Source: Bacteriovoracaceae bacterium UBA7695 (GTDB lineage: Bacteria > Bdellovibrionota > Bacteriovoracia > Bacteriovoracales > Bacteriovoracaceae). From it: DNA of 13,599 nt. Of this stretch, positions 7,457-13,599 are shown piece by piece (position 1 is the first letter of the stretch; every line of letters begins with the position of its first letter). Made by a program: the position numbers and the translations under genes. The notes beneath the pieces were generated by a model that was not told the origin of the DNA, did not search any database, and saw only the letters and a program-made list of their open reading frames with translations. The stretch covers positions 24,746 to 38,344 of the forward strand of contig DLGL01000056.1 of assembly GCA_002482685.1 (NCBI GenBank). Reading direction: 5' to 3'.

Positions 7457-9823
7457 ATGACTATTAATCTCATAAACACTGATCACTCGGTTCATCATTC
7501 TCAAGTTGAATGGGATGTCCTTACAAGGATTATAGCCCAATTTGCGTATTTTGAGCGCAATAAGGAAACCTTGGTTGGGAAGATTTTTAAGGGTCGTCTT
7601 GAGGAGCTAACTGAAGAATTTATCAGGACACAGAGCTATCTAAAAGAAGTTAAGGATGAGTATCGTCAAGTTCTGGTACAAATTTTTGCAAAAATCCCCC
7701 CTGATCGGTCGCTAGATACGCTCAGAGGGCATATTTCTAAGAAAGGTGTTCTCAATTTTTCAGAACTTAATAAGTTGGCACTATTAATTGAATCGGCCAT
7801 TTTCATTAAGAAAGACTTTCCTAAGTTGCGGCTTTCTGAATTTCAAAACCTGATTGAAGCCGATTTCCAGTCTATTCAGAGAAAATTCTTAAAAGAGTTC
7901 AGGCATCTTGTGGATGATTCTGGAGATGTTCATTTTGATCGGCACCCGGAACTGAATGAATTGAATCGAAAACTACGGGAGTTGGAAGAGAAAATCAGAA
8001 GATCCGTTCAGGAATGGATAAATGATCCAAACCATCACAAAATTCTTCAGTATCATAGTTACGATGTTCACTATGACCGGTATGTTGTGCCTGTCAGATC
8101 AGATTCTTATCGCTCTGAACTAGGTCTCATTGTATCGAGATCTGAATCCGGACAAACACTTTTCGTAGAGCCATTTCAAGTAAGAGAATCATGTAATAGA
8201 CGAATGGAAATTATTGCCAAGATTGATGAGATTATAAATCAGTTGGCCATGAAGTTCTCTTACGCACTTTACGATTTCTCTGACTTACTGGAAGCCATCT
8301 CGGATAATTTTCTTCGAATCGATTTCTATCTGGCAAAATCAGCTTTTGCTAATGACTATGCTCTGGAATGCCCAAGTATAAGGTCAACCCCGGGTTTTAA
8401 ATTTACCCAACTCTTCCATCCTCTATTAAAAGATCCGATAAAAAATAGTGCAGACTGTTCAGCGAAAGATCATGGGATTGTCATTTCAGGCCCTAACACA
8501 GGCGGAAAGACTGTATTTCTGAAATCTCTAACCTTATCATATCTGCTTTTTTACCATGGCTTTTTTGTCCCAGCTGCGGAAGCTGAGATGTATCCTTATG
8601 AAGGCTTATTTTATTTTGGCAACGATCTTCAGGATTTGCAGATTGGACTCAGTTCTTTCTCAGGTGAGGTCAAAAACTACATTGAACTGATGGAAAATAT
8701 TCTTCCTTCAAATCTTATTCTCATAGATGAGATTTTTAATTCAACCTCTTCAGATGAAGCGAGTGCACTGTCTCTATCTTATTTTGATGAACTCCATAAA
8801 CGTGGAATCTGTCACATTGTGGTTTCGACCCATCATCAGATGTTTAAGACTCTTATACATCAGGATCGAAGCTATATTTCTTGTCATGTTGGATTTGATA
8901 CCAAGAATATGAAACCGACTTACAAAATCCAATGGGGTACCCCTGGGGCTTCAATGGCCATCGATATTTTTCGAATTCTCTCAAGAAATAATCCTGCAGT
9001 AAAAAATGTCCCAGATAAAGCGCTTACACATCTAAGTGACAAAAATGTAAGTTACGAAACTCTTCTGCAAAGAGTATCCCAAAAGCAGATTGAACTGGAT
9101 CAACTTTTGAATTCCAACCATCAGCTAGAAATTGAAATGAAAAATCAAAAAGGGGCAATGGAAGGAGTTCTAAATCTAAAACTTAATGAAGAGTTGAACA
9201 AGGCCCGTAAAGAAGTAGAAAAAATATTACAGGAAGCGCGGCAAATCGTAGACGAGGCCCGTAGGAATGAAATTACAAAGGTAAAGCGTGTTGATGACAA
9301 GGCCCATGTACTAAATGCCAAAATTCGTTCTCTAAAAGGTGAGGAACCCGAAGCAGAAGAAATTTTCCAAGACGGTATTTTGCAGATCTCAGATCTTAAA
9401 GTTGGAGACACTGTATATTCAATAACTCTCAAAAAAGAATTTACGATTCTGAATCTTGATTCAAGAAAAAATGAAGTTCAGATTGGGAAAGGGCCGATAA
9501 AATTTAACGTCCCTGTATCTACACTCGCCAACTCTAAACGAGCTCCTCAACAACATAAGGTAAGCGTTTCGTTCAACAAGACCAGTCATTCACAATTTGA
9601 GTATGATGTCAGAGGAATGAGGTTATCGGAGTGCCAGAACCTTATTGAGAACGCCTTGGGAGACTTGCTTTCGGGTGATGTACCCTTTCTGAATGTTATT
9701 CATGGGCATGGTGATGGAATTCTTAAGAATTGGCTCCGCGACTACCTGAAAAAATCAAAAGATTTTCAGGTAGATAAATCTGAAAGTGGAAACGACGGTG
9801 AGACCAGAATTATAGTTAAATAA
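7457..9823 (+). CDS. mutS2: MutS2 (endonuclease/ribosome-splitting ATPase with Smr domain)
   Basis: A 788-aa protein with full MutS2 architecture. Domains: N-terminal helices beginning VEWDVL (about residue 17); core and clamp helices including HSYDVHYDRYVVPVRSD (about 200-216) and SESGQTLFVEP (about 229-239); an ATPase with Walker A GPNTGGKT (345-352), signature-like LSSFSGEV (398-405), Walker B LILIDE (420-425) and STHH (457-460); a long Lys/Glu-rich coiled coil (about 535-625); a KOW-like beta segment (about 643-690); and an Smr domain from about 712 with YDVRG and HGHGDGILK. In Bacillus, MutS2 senses collided ribosomes and feeds RqcH-dependent quality control; an anti-recombination role is known in Helicobacter. 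The ATG at 7457 is chosen; an in-frame TTG at 7448 is possible but has no better ribosome binding site. Neither start has a clear SD. The gene ends one base from the lepB stop. A DNA role cannot be excluded. Confidence 0.95.
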   Translation: MTINLINTDHSVHHSQVEWDVLTRIIAQFAYFERNKETLVGKIFKGRLEELTEEFIRTQSYLKEVKDEYRQVLVQIFAKIPPDRSLDTLRGHISKKGVLNFSELNKLALLIESAIFIKKDFPKLRLSEFQNLIEADFQSIQRKFLKEFRHLVDDSGDVHFDRHPELNELNRKLRELEEKIRRSVQEWINDPNHHKILQYHSYDVHYDRYVVPVRSDSYRSELGLIVSRSESGQTLFVEPFQVRESCNRRMEIIAKIDEIINQLAMKFSYALYDFSDLLEAISDNFLRIDFYLAKSAFANDYALECPSIRSTPGFKFTQLFHPLLKDPIKNSADCSAKDHGIVISGPNTGGKTVFLKSLTLSYLLFYHGFFVPAAEAEMYPYEGLFYFGNDLQDLQIGLSSFSGEVKNYIELMENILPSNLILIDEIFNSTSSDEASALSLSYFDELHKRGICHIVVSTHHQMFKTLIHQDRSYISCHVGFDTKNMKPTYKIQWGTPGASMAIDIFRILSRNNPAVKNVPDKALTHLSDKNVSYETLLQRVSQKQIELDQLLNSNHQLEIEMKNQKGAMEGVLNLKLNEELNKARKEVEKILQEARQIVDEARRNEITKVKRVDDKAHVLNAKIRSLKGEEPEAEEIFQDGILQISDLKVGDTVYSITLKKEFTILNLDSRKNEVQIGKGPIKFNVPVSTLANSKRAPQQHKVSVSFNKTSHSQFEYDVRGMRLSECQNLIENALGDLLSGDVPFLNVIHGHGDGILKNWLRDYLKKSKDFQVDKSESGNDGETRIIVK
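9742..9773. repeat. 11-bp perfect inverted repeat near the mutS2 3' end
   Basis: CTACCTGAAAA (9742-9752) is the exact reverse complement of TTTTCAGGTAG (9763-9773), with a 10-base loop. An alternative fold pairs AATC with GATT and closes a four-base loop, with a two-base bulge. It lies in the mutS2 codons for about DYLKKSKDFQVD, 48 bases before the mutS2 stop and 52 bases beyond the lepB stop on the other strand. Neither strand has a U-tract after the stem, so it is not a standard intrinsic terminator, but it could protect or shape both convergent 3' ends. Confidence 0.55.
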
Positions 9824-9824
9824 T

Positions 9825-10619
9825 CTAGTCTATGATCGTCCCGATTCTCCATGGTCTAAACTTAAATGACTCCTGCTCATCTTCACTTCCCGGCCAGGGC
9901 ACGGATAGTGAGAACCAAATAGCAATCGCCTTACCTTTAATATGACCAAAAGGAACAGTTCCCCATCTGCGAGAATCTGCTGAAAAGTCCCTGTTATCCC
10001 CCATGACAAAATAGTTGTCTTTAGGGACAGTGAACTTGTAATAGTTCGCAAAGTAATCATTTCCCACATCAATCTGAGTGGTGTGTGTAGCGGATCCGGT
10101 TTTTGTTTCCATGAACTTAAACTGGTAAGACTTATAACGGTCGTCCATGTCATCCAGAATTTTTTTTCCATCAATTTCTTTGGTCTCAATGGGCTTGTTG
10201 TTAACGTAAACGACTTTATCGATCACTTCAATCGTATCACCCGGAAGACCAATCACTCTCTTAATATAGTTAAGGTTTGTGTCTTTAGGGTATTTGAAAA
10301 CAATAACATCTCCACGCTCAGGAGCCTGGGGGCCAGTGAGATAAATAGGATCAGTGAACCAGTCACTGAAAGGAACCTTAAAGCCGTAAGAAAATTTATT
10401 AACCAGGATAAAATCGCCAATCAATAAAGTAGGAATCATTGATCCTGAAGGAATTTTAAATGGTTCAAATAAAACTGAACGAAAAACCAAAACTGATAGG
10501 ATGATTAAAGTAAATGACTTCACTTCTTTAATAAATTTTTCTTTTCTGGAGGGACCCGGGTTAATTGGTTCAACTTGTTCAACCGGTATCACGACTTCCG
10601 GAGTTTGATTGTCTTGCAT
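9825..10619 (-). CDS. lepB: Signal peptidase I
   Basis: A 264-aa membrane serine protease that removes signal peptides of exported proteins at the periplasmic face. The cytoplasmic N-terminal tail is followed by one transmembrane helix (about residues 35-50, LIILSVLVFRSV). Box B is PSGSMIPTLLIGD (57-69) with the catalytic Ser60. Box D is RGDVIVFKYP (102-111), then NYIKRVIGLPGD (117-128) with the catalytic Lys120. Box E is MGDNRDFSADSRRWG (206-220), ending near a conserved VPFGHIKGKA. All key residues are present, and the size fits short LepB enzymes with a single N-terminal helix. The ATG at 10617-10619 has AAGG seven bases upstream and lies 11 bases after the stop of the transpeptidase gene, so it is the last gene of the rlmE-transpeptidase-lepB operon. 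Its stop codon is one base from the mutS2 stop on the other strand. Confidence 0.96.
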   Translation of the reverse strand: MQDNQTPEVVIPVEQVEPINPGPSRKEKFIKEVKSFTLIILSVLVFRSVLFEPFKIPSGSMIPTLLIGDFILVNKFSYGFKVPFSDWFTDPIYLTGPQAPERGDVIVFKYPKDTNLNYIKRVIGLPGDTIEVIDKVVYVNNKPIETKEIDGKKILDDMDDRYKSYQFKFMETKTGSATHTTQIDVGNDYFANYYKFTVPKDNYFVMGDNRDFSADSRRWGTVPFGHIKGKAIAIWFSLSVPWPGSEDEQESFKFRPWRIGTIID

Positions 10620-10626
10620 AACGAAG

Positions 10627-10630
10627 CCTT
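10627..10630 (-). promoter_or_regulatory. Shine-Dalgarno for lepB
   Basis: On the minus strand AAGG follows directly after the TAA stop of the transpeptidase gene and lies seven bases before the lepB ATG. This fixes the lepB start and suggests reinitiation or coupling between the two genes. Confidence 0.6.
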
Positions 10631-11884
10631 TTATTTTTTCTGCGGATATAATGTTGAGTAATAATATTCCATGATGTTTTTAGCTAAAAGAGGTGATTTG
10701 ATATACCACTTTTTTTGATTAACGATCATGACACAAATTGAAATACCTTTATCTGATTTATCCTCCAGAAGTTTAGCATAACTTACAAACCAGTCTCTTT
10801 TTCCACGTGGTTCTCCGCCTGTAATACTTCCTGTTTTTCCACCGATTTCCAGCTTATTCAAAAGATACTTACTTCTTCTAAAAGATGAACGTGCAGTTCC
10901 GTTTGTGATGGTACCCATTGCTAGCGTCCGTAGATCATCAGCGACCTGGGGAGTAAGTACGAGTTCATCTTTTTTAATTGGTGGATAAATAATCTTTTTA
11001 TCCTGAATTCCCTCAACGGATTTGATAACAACCGGGTAACGAAAAATTCCACCATTGGCCATCACAGATCCAATGACTGCTCCGTGAACCGGACTCATCA
11101 CAGTCTGAGTGTTAAGCCCTGATGAAAATTCAGCAAGGTTATACTGATCCTGGGCTATGTTAAACACAGATGGAGAAAGATTAACTCCCTCAAGAATTTT
11201 TTTATTAAATCCAAATTTTTCCGCCATTTTCTTTAATCCTGCCGGAGTTAAGTTTTCAATGGCAGTTCTTCCAAAAATAACATTGTTTGAAGTAGCAAAG
11301 GCTTGTTGGAGATCAAGAGTTCTTACCCAACGTCTGTTTGAAGGCTCTTTTAATTGAGAGCGGTAAAGTGTTGTTGAGCGCCCAGAGAAATGAAATTCAG
11401 TATCAGTTTTAATGTGAGTATTTTCTAAAAGGTCTGAAGCTGTAACAATTTTAAAAATACTGGCAGCCGGATGAGTTGTAGTGAACGCAAGATCACGACC
11501 AAAAACATTCTTAGCTCGAGCATAATCAACTGCGGCCAGGATATGTCCGGTCTCATTGTCCAGCACTACGACCGAGGTGAAGTCTGGACGATAAAGAGAA
11601 AGCTGCTTTTTGATAAATTCTTCAAGATCAGGATTGAAAGTATAATTGGTTTTATATTTCGCTGAATCATAATCAATTAATTGATCCCAACTTTGGTGCT
11701 TACCAATAATTTGTTTCCACTCATCCGGAGACTCTGGTGGCGCAGCTTTTAGCGCCTGAACATCTGAGGGTGACTGAAAAAGGGAATTGTCTTTAATAAA
11801 ATTGAGATTCGCCCATGCAGAAAGTGAGCACATGAGTCCGATAGTGACTAAAATAAGAGGGCGGTTTAAATCCTTGAAAACCAT
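10631..11884 (-). CDS. Penicillin-binding protein, stand-alone transpeptidase domain
   Basis: A 417-aa peptidoglycan DD-transpeptidase of the penicillin-binding family. All three active-site motifs are present in order: SxxK as PAASIFK (Ser142, Lys145), SxN as SNN (199-201) and KTG as GGKTGS (Lys350). Other family signs are VVLDNETGHILAAV (about 106-119), LNTQTVMSPVHGA and MANGG. It has no glycosyltransferase domain, and only about 65 residues lie between the N-terminal hydrophobic segment and the catalytic fold, so it lacks the dimerisation domain of PBP2/FtsI types. The N-terminus MVFKDLNRPLILVTIGLMCSLSAWA looks like a cleavable signal peptide, which would release it into the periplasm, or an anchor. 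I prefer the ATG at 11882-11884, seven bases after the rlmE stop, over an in-frame TTG at 11920 that would overlap rlmE and spoil the signal peptide. Its cellular role (elongation, division, or remodelling in a predatory cycle) is unknown. Confidence 0.9.
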   Translation of the reverse strand: MVFKDLNRPLILVTIGLMCSLSAWANLNFIKDNSLFQSPSDVQALKAAPPESPDEWKQIIGKHQSWDQLIDYDSAKYKTNYTFNPDLEEFIKKQLSLYRPDFTSVVVLDNETGHILAAVDYARAKNVFGRDLAFTTTHPAASIFKIVTASDLLENTHIKTDTEFHFSGRSTTLYRSQLKEPSNRRWVRTLDLQQAFATSNNVIFGRTAIENLTPAGLKKMAEKFGFNKKILEGVNLSPSVFNIAQDQYNLAEFSSGLNTQTVMSPVHGAVIGSVMANGGIFRYPVVIKSVEGIQDKKIIYPPIKKDELVLTPQVADDLRTLAMGTITNGTARSSFRRSKYLLNKLEIGGKTGSITGGEPRGKRDWFVSYAKLLEDKSDKGISICVMIVNQKKWYIKSPLLAKNIMEYYYSTLYPQKK

Positions 11885-11891
11885 TAAAGCA

Positions 11892-12488
11892 TTATGCCTT
11901 AAAGTGCTTTCCAATGACAAAAAATTCTTTGCTTACGCTGCGGGTGGACTTTGGTTTTAAATAATTGAATTCATTAAATAGTTTCTTTTGTTCCTTCAAA
12001 TAGTTCTGAGCATCCTGGGAATCAAAAACCTTAATAACGAAGTTTCCTCCGGGGCGAAGGAATTTTGGAAGCAACCCGAAGACAGATTCTACTAGGTTTA
12101 GACTACGAATCTGATCCAATGTCTGCATTCCTGTCGTGTTGGGCGCCATGTCAGACAAAACGACATCAAACTGATCTTTCACATCAAGCTCTGAGAGATT
12201 TGAGATGTTGAAAATATCTTTTTGGTAAACGCGCACGTTAGGTATGCCAGTAAGTTTTTTATTCACTTCCTGAATATCAATACCTACCACACGGCCCGTA
12301 TCTCCAATGACTTTACTCGTATATTGGATCCATGAACCCGGGAAATAACCAAAATCCACAACCAGGTTGCCTGGTTTTAGGATTTTATACTGTTGATCAA
12401 TCTCTTCGAGTTTATAGACACTACGTGCGACGTAATTATCTTTTTTAGCCTTCTCAAAATAGTGGTCTTTAACTTTGAAATTTCCCAT
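11892..12488 (-). CDS. rlmE: RlmE (FtsJ), 23S rRNA 2'-O-ribose uridine methyltransferase
   Basis: A 198-aa SAM-dependent enzyme that methylates the A-loop uridine equivalent to E. coli U2552 during 50S assembly. The K-D-K-E catalytic tetrad is visible: Lys26 in ARSVYKLEEID, Asp113 in LSDMAPNTTG, Lys153 in NFVIKVFD and Glu188 in SKEFFVIG. SAM motif I reads VDFGYFPGSW (about 44-53), unusual against the family DLGAAPGGW: the two small residues before PG are Tyr-Phe. The C-terminal KPKSTRSVSKEFFVIG is typical. The ATG at 12486-12488 fits the family N-terminus; a TTG at 12503 would add five residues and has no SD. The ATG has AGGGG only one base upstream, too close for a normal SD, so a short or leaderless mRNA is possible. 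It is the first gene of the rlmE-transpeptidase-lepB operon. Confidence 0.94.
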   Translation of the reverse strand: MGNFKVKDHYFEKAKKDNYVARSVYKLEEIDQQYKILKPGNLVVDFGYFPGSWIQYTSKVIGDTGRVVGIDIQEVNKKLTGIPNVRVYQKDIFNISNLSELDVKDQFDVVLSDMAPNTTGMQTLDQIRSLNLVESVFGLLPKFLRPGGNFVIKVFDSQDAQNYLKEQKKLFNEFNYLKPKSTRSVSKEFFVIGKHFKA

Positions 12489-12493
12489 GCCCC

Positions 12494-12516
12494 TATTTAG
12501 CAAGCTTTGCTAAAAT
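12494..12516. promoter_or_regulatory. Palindrome with outward-facing -10 motifs between rlmE and nth
   Basis: TTTAGCAA (12496-12503) and TTGCTAAA (12507-12514) form a perfect 8-bp inverted repeat around GCT. On the plus strand it gives an extended -10-like TGCTAAAAT ending at 12516; on the minus strand TGCTAAATA ending at 12494. Each motif ends exactly five bases before its ATG (12522 and 12488), and the dyad centre (12505) is 17 bases from both start codons. It may be a divergent promoter, an operator, or both. No good -35 boxes were found, so this is tentative. Confidence 0.4.
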
Positions 12517-12521
12517 GAGCC

Positions 12522-13193
12522 ATGAAAAAAAATGAAAGGGCCCTTGAGGTGTTTAATCGCCTAAAAAACCTATATCCCGATGCTCACTGCGAGCTAAATC
12601 ACTCAAATCCCTTTGAACTTACCATAGCTACTATACTCTCCGCTCAGTGTACTGATGTGCGAGTGAATATGGTGACTCCAGCCTTGTTTAAAAAATACCC
12701 TACACCTCAAAAACTTGCCAAGGCCAGACTTGAGGATGTCGAAGAAGCTATTAAATCGATAAACTTTTTTCGCAATAAAAGTAAGTCACTCATAGGCTGC
12801 GCGCAGATGATTATCGATAAGTTTCATGGTGAGGTTCCGAAAACTGTTGAAGAATTAAGTGAGCTTCCTGGGGTCGGTAGAAAAACCGCCAATGTCGTTT
12901 TGGGAAATGCTTTTAACATCAACACCGGAATTGTGGTGGACACTCACGTTAAAAGGACGGCTTTTCTTTTAGGTTTAACTAAGCAAACAGACCCGGAAAA
13001 AGTTGAATTGGAATTAATGAAACTCTTTCCCAATGAAACCTGGACTGATCTTTCTCACCTGTTAATTTTTCTCGGAAGAAGAACCTGTATCGCCCGACGT
13101 CCTCAATGCGATTTGTGTGTCCTCAAAGATATTTGTCCGTCGATTGGAATATCAATGAAAGCTCCCCAAAAAGCTCCTCGTGGCACCAAATAA
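12522..13193 (+). CDS. nth: Endonuclease III, DNA glycosylase/AP lyase
   Basis: A 223-aa base-excision repair enzyme that removes oxidised pyrimidines and cleaves at abasic sites. It follows the E. coli Nth pattern closely: ELNHSNPFELTIATILSAQCTDVRVN (about residues 24-49, shown here in two parts as ELNHSNPFEL and ILSAQCTDVRVN), the helix-hairpin-helix LPGVGRKTANVVL (115-127) with catalytic Lys121, and VVDTHVKR (138-145) with catalytic Asp140. The 4Fe-4S cluster cysteines are all present as C-X6-C-X2-C-X5-C at 189, 196, 199 and 205. The ATG at 12522 gives the family-standard N-terminus; there is no clear SD, and a -10-like motif ends only five bases before it. The last 71 bases, including the codon for Cys205, overlap the 3' end of the convergent phosphatase-like gene. 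Confidence 0.97.
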   Translation: MKKNERALEVFNRLKNLYPDAHCELNHSNPFELTIATILSAQCTDVRVNMVTPALFKKYPTPQKLAKARLEDVEEAIKSINFFRNKSKSLIGCAQMIIDKFHGEVPKTVEELSELPGVGRKTANVVLGNAFNINTGIVVDTHVKRTAFLLGLTKQTDPEKVELELMKLFPNETWTDLSHLLIFLGRRTCIARRPQCDLCVLKDICPSIGISMKAPQKAPRGTK

Positions 13194-13599
13194 GTGGCGG
13201 CAAATATAGTTTTTGAACCTTGGTTACTTCTTTGCCTTGGGAGTAAAACTTAATCTTGGATCGCTGACAAAGAAGAGATCCTCCAGCTATATCCCAAATA
13301 TTCTTTGGTGTGAGACTTACCACAAAATCAATTTTCCCAGCCGAGAGTCGGCCTAGTTTATAAGCAATACTCCCCATAGGTTTTAAACTGAATGTACTAC
13401 TTTCAACTTTATCGTAAAAACCCTTTTCCCATTCTGAATGAGAGACCTCACCTGAGTAGCTGGCCTTATACTTAAAAGGAATTTTTGCGTTTTCTGAATG
13501 ATAAATTTCTTTGGTCAAAGGATTATAAAGCCAGCCTTCGCCATGAAAATCTTCCGTCTGAAAGTGACCAATCGAGATGGCCCATTCAGGGCGACCCTT
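13123..13599 (-). CDS. Inositol monophosphatase-like protein, C-terminal part
   Basis: The frame is open from the right window edge to a TGA at 13123-13125, giving 158 visible residues; the start lies outside. The segment reads RPEWAISIGHF, then EGWLYNPLTKEIYHS, and later MGSIAYKLGRLSAGKIDFVVS and NIWDIAGGSLL. These match the second half of the IMPase/CysQ/FBPase-like superfamily, where the WDxAAG motif carries a metal-binding aspartate and the preceding GS(A/I)A..(L/K)..xAxGxxD strand-helix is conserved. The N-terminal metal motifs (DP[IL]DGT) are outside the window, so catalytic competence and substrate (inositol phosphate, PAP or other) cannot be judged. The final 24 codons overlap nth tail-to-tail. 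A TTG at 13516-13518 could be read as a start, but homology continues upstream of it, so I treat the gene as partial. Confidence 0.8.
   Translation of the reverse strand, partial: KGRPEWAISIGHFQTEDFHGEGWLYNPLTKEIYHSENAKIPFKYKASYSGEVSHSEWEKGFYDKVESSTFSLKPMGSIAYKLGRLSAGKIDFVVSLTPKNIWDIAGGSLLCQRSKIKFYSQGKEVTKVQKLYLPPLIWCHEELFGELSLIFQSTDKYL

Noticed and set aside
7529..7534. Perfect TATAAT on the minus strand inside the mutS2 N-terminal codons, a possible NFACT -10 box
   Set aside because: No convincing -35 at 16-18 bases and no extended -10 TG; a single hexamer in AT-rich coding DNA is weak evidence, so it is not listed as a promoter.
7457..7540. Upstream extension of NFACT to an in-frame start at 7540
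   Set aside because: It would add 28 residues antisense to the conserved MutS2 start and move the family motifs too far from the N-terminus.
9145..9432. Minus-strand open frame inside mutS2
   Set aside because: Ser/Arg/Phe-rich composition is the antisense image of the Lys/Glu-rich coiled coil, so it is a shadow frame.
11885..11920. TTG start for the transpeptidase at 11920
   Set aside because: It would overlap rlmE by 29 bases and place 12 extra residues before a good signal peptide; the ATG at 11884 is preferred.
12515..12535. Six-codon upstream frame overlapping the nth start
   Set aside because: ATG at 12515 ends at a nearby TGA and has no SD; it falls within the proposed -10 element and is probably not transcribed.

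Overview
The window is a gene-dense, AT-rich bacterial chromosome segment. It holds ten protein-coding genes, two of them cut by the window edges, no RNA genes, no mobile elements and no gap over 100 bases. The gene set (MoxR ATPase, NFACT/RqcH, a MutS2 with an Smr domain, signal peptidase I, a stand-alone penicillin-binding transpeptidase, RlmE, endonuclease III) and the style (Gram-negative lipoprotein signals, very tight spacing, low G+C) suggest a Gram-negative member of the Bdellovibrionota, perhaps a Bacteriovorax/Peredibacter-like organism. That placement is inference from gene content and was not tested.

Layout from left to right. (1) Minus strand 1-1325: an RlmI-like rRNA methyltransferase whose TAA stop directly abuts the ATG of a MoxR-family ATPase that runs off the left edge. 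A sigma70-like promoter lies at 1359-1386. (2) Minus strand 1422-7456: an apparent operon of NFACT (RqcH-like), a small exported protein that may have a LolA-like fold, and a very large (1273 aa) predicted lipoprotein of unknown family. (3) Plus strand 7457-9823: mutS2, divergent from NFACT. The two start codons touch each other in the hexamer CATATG. (4) Minus strand 9825-12488: the operon rlmE, penicillin-binding transpeptidase, lepB, meeting mutS2 tail-to-tail with a 1-base gap. (5) Plus strand 12522-13193: nth, divergent from rlmE across 33 bases that contain an 8-bp-arm palindrome exactly centred between the two ATG codons. (6) Minus strand 13123 to the right edge: the C-terminal part of an inositol-monophosphatase-like protein, whose 3' end overlaps nth by 71 bases.

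The most interesting theme is ribosome-associated quality control. NFACT/RqcH (C-terminal tailing of nascent chains stalled on 50S) and MutS2 (in Bacillus a collided-ribosome sensor and splitter) sit head-to-head with no intergenic DNA. Two rRNA methyltransferases lie nearby. The second theme is envelope biology: signal peptidase, transpeptidase, a possible LolA-like protein and the giant lipoprotein. Several gene junctions (7454-7459, 9823-9825, 12489-12521, 13123-13193) are unusually compact, with regulatory or terminator signals placed inside neighbouring coding sequence or absent.
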